NCBI GenBank assembly: GCA_029940115.1
Contig: JAOZRQ010000209.1
Coordinates: 1-10,570, forward strand
Direction of reading: 5' to 3'
Source: Desulfobacterales bacterium
GTDB taxonomy: Bacteria > Desulfobacterota > Desulfobacteria > Desulfobacterales > 4be13
Length of the DNA: 10,570 bases
Made by a program: the position numbers and the translations under genes. The number at the start of each line of letters is the position of its first letter. Position 1 is the first letter of the stretch. Of the stretch, positions 6,959 through 10,570 are shown in pieces. The notes beneath the pieces are model-generated. The model was given only the letters and a program-made list of their open reading frames with translations. It ran no database searches and had not been told where the DNA came from.

Positions 6959-6985
6959 GAAAGGATTAGAATATCTGTAATAAAA

Positions 6986-7056
6986 ATGGACTGTGTGACA
7001 CAGCATTACTTCTCGCAGCCGGTACAGGGTCTCGCCTGTATCCTCTGACACAGGAG
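6986..7056 (+). other. N-terminal coding part of the cytidylyltransferase, without an in-frame standard start
   Basis: Reading upstream of the ATG at 7057 in the same frame gives TALLLAAGTGSRLYPLTQE (7000-7056), the nucleotide-binding signature LAAGxGxRLxPLT expected at the start of this enzyme family. The frame is open back to the stop at 6967, but contains no ATG, GTG or TTG; only CTG 6991 is available. An ATG at 6986 and a GTG at 6995 lie one frame away. Removing one CA from GACACAG (6997-7003) would join GTG-ACA to GCA-TTA-CTT and give an ideal start (MTALLLAAG). So either a CA slippage has broken the gene, or CTG is used, or the base call is wrong. The spot sits on the palindrome CTGTGT-G-ACACAG (6991-7003). 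Confidence 0.7.
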
Positions 7057-7734
7057 ATGCCGAAATGCCTCACTCTGGTCAATGGGGTTTCCATACTTGA
7101 ACGGCTGATCGTCTCCCTGAATCAGCATGATTTCAAACGCCTGATTGTGGTCACAGGGCATCTGGAAAACCGGATTCGGGAGTTTCTGGAAAATCGGGAG
7201 GGCGACATGGCAATCGATTATATCTTCAGCCCTCTTTATGAGACGACCAACAACATATATTCACTCTGGATGGCCTGTGAATCTGTTAATGATCCGTTCC
7301 TGCTGATCGAAAGCGATCTTATTTTTGACGTATCTCTGCTGGATGACATGCTTTGTCCTGACAGAATTGCCGTTGCACACATGGAGCCGTGGATGAACGG
7401 TTCCACTGTCACAGTGAATCAATCTCAACGTGTTATGAGATTCCATGACGGTGACGGACCTTTGGATGAGATCAGATACAAGACTGTCAATATTTACAGT
7501 CTTTCGCTCTCTTCATGGCAGGGTATTGCAGAAAGACTGGATCAATACATTTCAGATGGCAGAGTAAACAGCTATTATGAAGCCGTATTTGCGGAAATGG
7601 TGGCTGATGGCAGTCTCTCTCTTCAAGCAGTCTCTTTTGACAGCAAGCCGTGGTATGAAATAGACACGATTGCGGATTTGGCAGAGGCTGAGAAATTATT
7701 TCAGGCAGAGCCATCTTTCAAGGAACTCAACTGA
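7057..7734 (+). CDS. Nucleotidyltransferase, phosphocholine cytidylyltransferase (LicC)/FrbH N-domain type
   Basis: Probably transfers CMP from CTP to a phosphorylated alcohol, phosphorylated amino acid or phosphonate. The sequence from ATG 7057 (225 aa) starts within the conserved PKCL segment. Homology extends about 19 codons upstream, and the AGGAG at 7051-7055 is too close to serve this ATG, so 7057 is probably not the native start. Visible family features are VNGVSILERLI, the IESD metal-binding strand (residues 84-87), NNIYSL (65-70), YKTVNIY (141-147), NSYYEAVFAEMV (171-182) and the C-terminal WYEIDTIADL with the second metal Asp (203). In fused homologues such as FrbH this domain precedes a PLP domain like the one encoded next. 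The stop codon is part of a mobile element; before insertion the frame would have run 26 codons further, to 8057. Confidence 0.8.
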   Translation: MPKCLTLVNGVSILERLIVSLNQHDFKRLIVVTGHLENRIREFLENREGDMAIDYIFSPLYETTNNIYSLWMACESVNDPFLLIESDLIFDVSLLDDMLCPDRIAVAHMEPWMNGSTVTVNQSQRVMRFHDGDGPLDEIRYKTVNIYSLSLSSWQGIAERLDQYISDGRVNSYYEAVFAEMVADGSLSLQAVSFDSKPWYEIDTIADLAEAEKLFQAEPSFKELN

Positions 7735-7970
7735 TTCTAACGGATCTTGTGGCTGTGACTTCAGACAGTCACGATCCTGAAAGTCAGTTTGAGGGACAGC
7801 CTGCCGGAACATGTTCAGGAACGGGAAGGACAACCCTTGCAAACCGCGGATGAACGCAGATAGATGGGCCCGCACCCTGCCCGGCACACAGGCCATCTGC
7901 GGTTCATGATGAATCCGGAGTTTGCAGGTTTTCAGCCCGTATCGGAAACCACAAAAACCGTTAGAACGAG
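7731..7970. mobile_element. 240-bp miniature inverted-repeat element, CTGATTCTAACGG family
   Basis: The 22-bp left end (7731-7752, starting CTGATTCTAACGGATC) and right end (7949-7970, ending CCGTTAGAACGAG) are inverted repeats with 18 of 22 matches. Flanking 8-bp sequences GAACTCAA (7723-7730) and GAACACAA (7971-7978) match at 7 of 8 positions, as expected for an ageing target duplication. The interior contains ATGAACGCAGAT (7850-7861) and its near-inverse ATCTGCGGTTCAT (7895-7907). It has no coding capacity. Bases 2-4 form the stop codon of the cytidylyltransferase gene. Confidence 0.85.
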
Positions 7971-7988
7971 GAACACAACTGGTTCTAT

Positions 7989-8095
7989 AGCTTTAAACAA
8001 AAAGAATGTCAGGGATTCAATTTTACCAATTCTTTGATATCATTTGATATCAAGGGTTAAAATTTTGGCGACTGACAAACATTTTGTTTAAGGCT
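7989..8095. repeat. Imperfect inverted repeat between the cytidylyltransferase and PLP enzyme genes
   Basis: The 24-bp arms 7989-8012 (AGCTTTAAACAAAA...TGTCAG) and 8072-8095 (the inverse, CTGACA...TTTTGTTTAAGGCT) match at about 20 positions. Between them is a direct double copy of TTTGATATCA (8034-8053). No clear target duplication flanks it. It could be another, older element or a regulatory structure in the leader of the PLP gene. The rest of 7971-8190 shows no gene. Confidence 0.55.
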
Positions 8096-8190
8096 CCGAC
8101 GCTTTTTGTGGTCTCCGACAGGGTCTTAAAATTCCACATTCACGAGATGTCGGCTGGTTAGAACCAAGAATAAACTAAAAGGAGCCATGG

Positions 8191-9285
8191 ATGAAACAGT
8201 ACAATTATGAGACTCAAATGCAAAAATACGAATTCATCTCCGGACAGCATGGGGGTTACTATCGTCACGATTTTACAGACCATGCTTATCTTTACAATCT
8301 CCATTTCCCGCCAGAGGCGATCTTTACCCGCTTTAAAAATCAAATCCATGACATTGTCCTGAACTACCCGGTTGCACAGGATGCCCTTGCCGGTCTTATC
8401 GGTCAGCTGATCCATCAGCCTGCTGAAAGAATTGTCGTGGGAAATGGTGCTGCCGAACTTATCAAAATAGTCTCTGGCCACCTATCCCAAAAGTTGATCG
8501 TTCCGGTCCCCTCTTTCAATGAATATGCGAATGCGGCACCGACAGGCAGGGCCGTTGAATTTGCGCTTGAATTTCCATCCTTCCATCTAAATGTGGATAG
8601 GTTTGCTGCTGAAGCAATCAGGGTTGAAGCAGATGTGGCTGTTGTGGTGACACCTAACAATCCTACATCCATGCTGGTTCCCATGTCCGATCTCATATAT
8701 CTTGCACAAAAACTTGCAAATCATGACTGCATGCTGATTGTCGATGAATCCTTTATTGATTTTGTTCAAAATCCGGATCAGACAACCCTCGAACATGAAA
8801 TCGAACATCATCCAAATATGGCAATTTTTAAAAGCATGAGCAAGGCTTATGGCATATGCGGTCTCAGGATCGGTTATATGCTTACCACAAATTCAGCATT
8901 TGCCGAAGCTGTGAGGAAAGGTGTGCATATCTGGAATATTAACGGATTTGCTGAAGAGTTCCTGCGACTTTTGCCCGATTACAGACAGGAGTTTGTCGAA
9001 AGCTGCAAACAGGTACGGATCGACAGGGACAATCTGTACAAAAGGCTGTCTGCTGTTCAGGGGATGACTGTTTACAAACCCGATGCAAACTTTGTTTTCT
9101 GCCGCCTTCCCGATTATGCACAAAGCGCCCCTGTGGTCACGCGGAAATTGTTTGTTGAGCATAACATGTACATAAAACACTGCCAAGGCAAAACTCTCCC
9201 GGATTCTGACCGTTATATTCGTATTGCCAGCCGTACCGAAACAGAGAATTGCAAATTGGTTGAAGCATTGACAGATATTATCTGA
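8191..9285 (+). CDS. PLP-dependent enzyme, class I/II aminotransferase fold (HisC/CobD-like), FrbH C-domain type
   Basis: Fold-type I PLP enzyme of 364 aa. PLP-site residues are visible: GNGAAELI (84-91), TPNNP with Asn156, VDESF with Asp185, SMSKAYGICGLRIGY with the Schiff-base Lys218 and phosphate-contacting Arg226, and a C-terminal RYIRIASR with the probable carboxylate-binding Arg344. The N-terminal HGGYYRHDFTDHAYLYNLHFPP segment is typical of proteins joined or linked to a CMP-transferase domain rather than of true HisC. It may be a transaminase or, like CobD and FrbH, a decarboxylase; the sequence does not decide. The start at 8191 follows AAAAGGAG (8177-8184) by 6 nt; the ATG at 8187 is out of frame. 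The stop codon lies in a mobile element; the ancestral protein probably ended with eight more residues, DSKKKEIS. Confidence 0.85.
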   Translation: MKQYNYETQMQKYEFISGQHGGYYRHDFTDHAYLYNLHFPPEAIFTRFKNQIHDIVLNYPVAQDALAGLIGQLIHQPAERIVVGNGAAELIKIVSGHLSQKLIVPVPSFNEYANAAPTGRAVEFALEFPSFHLNVDRFAAEAIRVEADVAVVVTPNNPTSMLVPMSDLIYLAQKLANHDCMLIVDESFIDFVQNPDQTTLEHEIEHHPNMAIFKSMSKAYGICGLRIGYMLTTNSAFAEAVRKGVHIWNINGFAEEFLRLLPDYRQEFVESCKQVRIDRDNLYKRLSAVQGMTVYKPDANFVFCRLPDYAQSAPVVTRKLFVEHNMYIKHCQGKTLPDSDRYIRIASRTETENCKLVEALTDII

Positions 9286-9476
9286 TTATAACGGATTTAG
9301 GGAGCCCGTAAACTTGAACTTGAACTTGAACTTATACTTGAACTTGAACTTGAACTGATGCTTGAACTTGCCCGCAAATGAATGTTCACGTTCGGGTTCA
9401 CGGACACGTTCACTTTCACTTTCACTTTCACTTTCACGTTCATGGACAGGGCCTCCCCGAAAAGCGTTATAATCAG
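9282..9476. mobile_element. 195-bp miniature inverted-repeat element with perfect ends and perfect 8-bp target duplication
   Basis: Perfect 12-bp terminal inverted repeats CTGATTATAACG (9282-9293) and CGTTATAATCAG (9465-9476) are flanked by identical direct repeats GATATTAT (9274-9281 and 9477-9484). The interior is satellite-like: CTTGAA hexamers on the left arm (about 9313-9371), a spacer CGCAAATGAATG, then TTCACG/TTCACT hexamers on the right arm. GGAGCCC and GGGCCTCC form an inner inverted pair. It encodes no transposase and must be moved in trans. It lies between the PLP enzyme and phosphatidyltransferase genes. Bases 2-4 are the stop codon of the former. Confidence 0.93.
9313..9438. repeat. 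Hexanucleotide satellite arrays (CTTGAA)n and (TTCACT)n
   Basis: The left arm contains runs of CTTGAA at 9313-9333, 9337-9356 and 9361-9369, interrupted by TATA and TGATG variants. The right arm contains four exact TTCACT units (9409-9432) followed by TTCACG. The two arms are imperfect inverses. The shorter copy at 5793 has fewer units, so array length varies between copies, as expected for replication slippage. Confidence 0.85.
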
Positions 9477-9511
9477 GATATTATTGACTCGAAAAAAAAG
9501 GAGATATCGTA

Positions 9512-10153
9512 ATGAAAGATTCACCACATCAACAATCACATCAGACCGGAATGCTTACTTTTGCCGGAGATATTCCAAACATCTGTTCGCTTACAGGACT
9601 GCTATGTGCGGTACTCGCCATATACTACGCTATTTTGGGCAATTTTCCTGTTGCGATAATCGGAATGATCTGGGCTGTTTTTTTTGACTGGGGTGACGGA
9701 ATCATTGCCCGCCGGATGAAGGGGCGAACTGATGAACACCGGGCGTTCGGGGCACAGCTTGACTCGTTGATAGATGTTGTGAGTTTTGGAATTTGTCCAG
9801 CCGTTTTTCTCCTGAGTTATGGAGAATTCAGCCCCTGGTTCCTGCCGGGGGCGTTCGTGATTGTCGCCACTGGTGCAATACGGTTGAGTTATTTCAATAT
9901 TTTCGGCCTGATCGATAATTCGACTTATATGGGATTGGCGCTTGACAACAATGTCATCATTCTTGCTTTTGTCTTTCTGTTTGACGGTTTTTTCAGCGAG
10001 ACGGTTTTTTCAGCCATTCTATATGCCATGTTCATGTTTATGGCCGCCTTTAATTTGGCACCCGTCCGAACGCCCAAGTTTACCGGAAGATGGTTTTATG
10101 TTCTCATAGTTTATACGCTCGTATTGACAGTCATCCATGGCTGGATACTGTGA
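9512..10153 (+). CDS. CDP-alcohol phosphatidyltransferase family membrane enzyme
   Basis: Inner-membrane enzyme (213 aa) that exchanges CMP of a CDP-activated compound for an alcohol to form a phosphodiester lipid. The family motif is complete: Asp59 and Asp62-Gly63, Ala66-Arg67, Gly80, Asp84 and Asp88. The spacer between AR and G is 12 residues instead of the classic 8, typical of a subgroup distinct from PssA/PgsA. About six hydrophobic helices are visible (roughly 24-58, 90-120, 145-180 and 190-212 in pairs). The start at 9512 follows AAGGAG (9498-9503) at 8 nt. Before the mobile element entered, this ATG overlapped the stop of the PLP gene (TAATG), so the two were probably translationally coupled. 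Context suggests the head group comes from the CMP-activated product of the two upstream enzymes. Confidence 0.88.
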   Translation: MKDSPHQQSHQTGMLTFAGDIPNICSLTGLLCAVLAIYYAILGNFPVAIIGMIWAVFFDWGDGIIARRMKGRTDEHRAFGAQLDSLIDVVSFGICPAVFLLSYGEFSPWFLPGAFVIVATGAIRLSYFNIFGLIDNSTYMGLALDNNVIILAFVFLFDGFFSETVFSAILYAMFMFMAAFNLAPVRTPKFTGRWFYVLIVYTLVLTVIHGWIL

Positions 10154-10196
10154 AGCAAATTTCAATAAAATCAGCTTGGAAAAAGGGAAAAAGCAT

Positions 10197-10481
10197 ATGG
10201 CTGGCGATCAATCAATGAATCACCACGACCCCACCGAACAACAGATCAACGATGCAATCGTCAATCGCTATTTTGATAGTGCAAGAGGTGGCACAGCAGC
10301 CACTGTCAGTATGAGCACAATCTCCCAGTACGGGTGAATGTCTTACCCATTCCTGAAAATGTCGTTGGTATGAATTATGAGGAAGACAAAGCTTTTCGGG
10401 AAAAAATCCAACAATGGGCCAATCAACTTTGGCAGGAATGAGGATCATCAGATTGAGGCTATCATGACAGAATATGTCTGA
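10197..10481 (+). pseudogene. Frameshifted gene remnant, possibly lipid acyltransferase-related
   Basis: ATG 10197 (AAGGG at about 10184, 9 nt upstream) opens MAGDQSMNHHDPTEQQINDA... and stops at 10335. The reading then fits another frame, giving EHNLPVRVNVLPIPENVVGM followed by NYEEDKAFREKIQQWANQLW and a stop at 10438-10440. A third frame adds NEDHQIEAIMTEYV and ends at TGA 10479-10481. The protein-like character crossing three frames indicates two small indels in about 250 bp. The last part faintly resembles C-termini of bacterial lysophospholipid acyltransferases, which would suit a lipid cluster, but this is a guess. The final stop codon again belongs to a mobile element end. A separate short gene of 46 codons is the alternative. 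Confidence 0.5.
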
Positions 10482-10570
10482 TTCTAACGGATTTTGTGGT
10501 TGCATAGGATTTCATACAGCTGTGATCCCTGCAGACCGCGGATGAGCGCTGATGCTCCCGCACCCTGGCC
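10478..10570. mobile_element. Miniature inverted-repeat element, CTGATTCTAACGG family, cut by window edge
   Basis: The left end CTGATTCTAACGGATTTTGT (10478-10497) matches the element at 7731 except for one base. Further right, ACCGCGGATGAGCGCTGAT and CCCGCACCCTGGCC (within 10535-10570) match 7843-7883 of that element in the same order, so this is a second copy of the same subtype. The right end lies outside the window, so the target duplication cannot be checked; the expected repeat would be GAATATGT (10470-10477). Confidence 0.8.

Noticed and set aside
6721..6980. Two overlapping + strand frames of 73 and 83 codons
   Set aside because: They lie inside the 303-bp element, are made of palindromes and A/T runs, and show no recognisable protein features.
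7989..8095. Third complete transposon-like element
   Set aside because: Inverted arms are clear, but flanking sequences give no convincing direct duplication, so it is listed only as an inverted repeat.
7057..8190. Cytidylyltransferase and PLP enzyme as one FrbH-like fused gene split by the element
   Set aside because: Removing the element still leaves a stop at 8058, and the PLP gene has its own strong ribosome site, so two separate genes are more likely.
9297..9539. Minus-strand frame encoding a Val-Lys/Asn repetitive peptide
   Set aside because: It is a translation of the hexamer satellite inside the mobile element; no ribosome site and a low-complexity product.

Overview
The window is a patchwork of ordinary bacterial genes and many small repeats and non-autonomous mobile elements. 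GTCATTCC(C/T)GCGAAAGC(G/A)GGAAT-type palindromes, TTCACG/CTTGAA satellite arrays and a dense load of miniature transposons suggest a large, repeat-rich genome such as those of Desulfobacterota (sulfate reducers and relatives). That assignment is an inference from repeat style, not from a marker gene. No rRNA, tRNA, CRISPR array or transposase gene was found.

Left part (1-3200): the 3' part of a family 5 (peptide/nickel-type) ABC-transporter solute-binding protein, an intercistronic hairpin, and a DppB-type permease. The usual DppC permease and DppD/F ATPases do not follow. Instead a 14-bp tandem-repeat array leads directly into an Lrp/AsnC-type regulator.

Middle (3270-5750): a small cysteine-cluster protein of YkgJ type whose C-terminus is encoded by a palindromic repeat, then a full-length two-domain SppA signal peptide peptidase with its Lys/Ser catalytic residues. 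From 5750 to about 6985 there is no intact gene. This stretch holds a degenerate mobile element, a good sigma70-type promoter driving a twice-frameshifted small gene, several hairpins, and a 303-bp element with perfect 8-bp target duplications.

Right part (6986-10570): a probable membrane-lipid head-group cluster: a LicC/FrbH-like cytidylyltransferase, a PLP enzyme of the HisC/CobD fold, and a CDP-alcohol phosphatidyltransferase, followed by a frameshifted remnant. By analogy with FrbH, where the first two activities are fused, the first enzyme could make a CMP- or CDP-activated amino acid or phosphonate, the second could act on its amino-acid part (decarboxylation is plausible), and the third could place the head group on a lipid. 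The substrate cannot be read from sequence.

The most notable signal is that mobile elements lie at every junction of this cluster. Three elements share the left end CTGATT(A/C)TAACGGAT and sit so that their second to fourth bases are the stop codon of the gene before them. One (9282-9476) has perfect 12-bp terminal inverted repeats and a perfect 8-bp target duplication. Removing it in thought restores a TAATG stop/start overlap between the PLP enzyme and the phosphatidyltransferase, so the insertion appears to have broken a translationally coupled pair.
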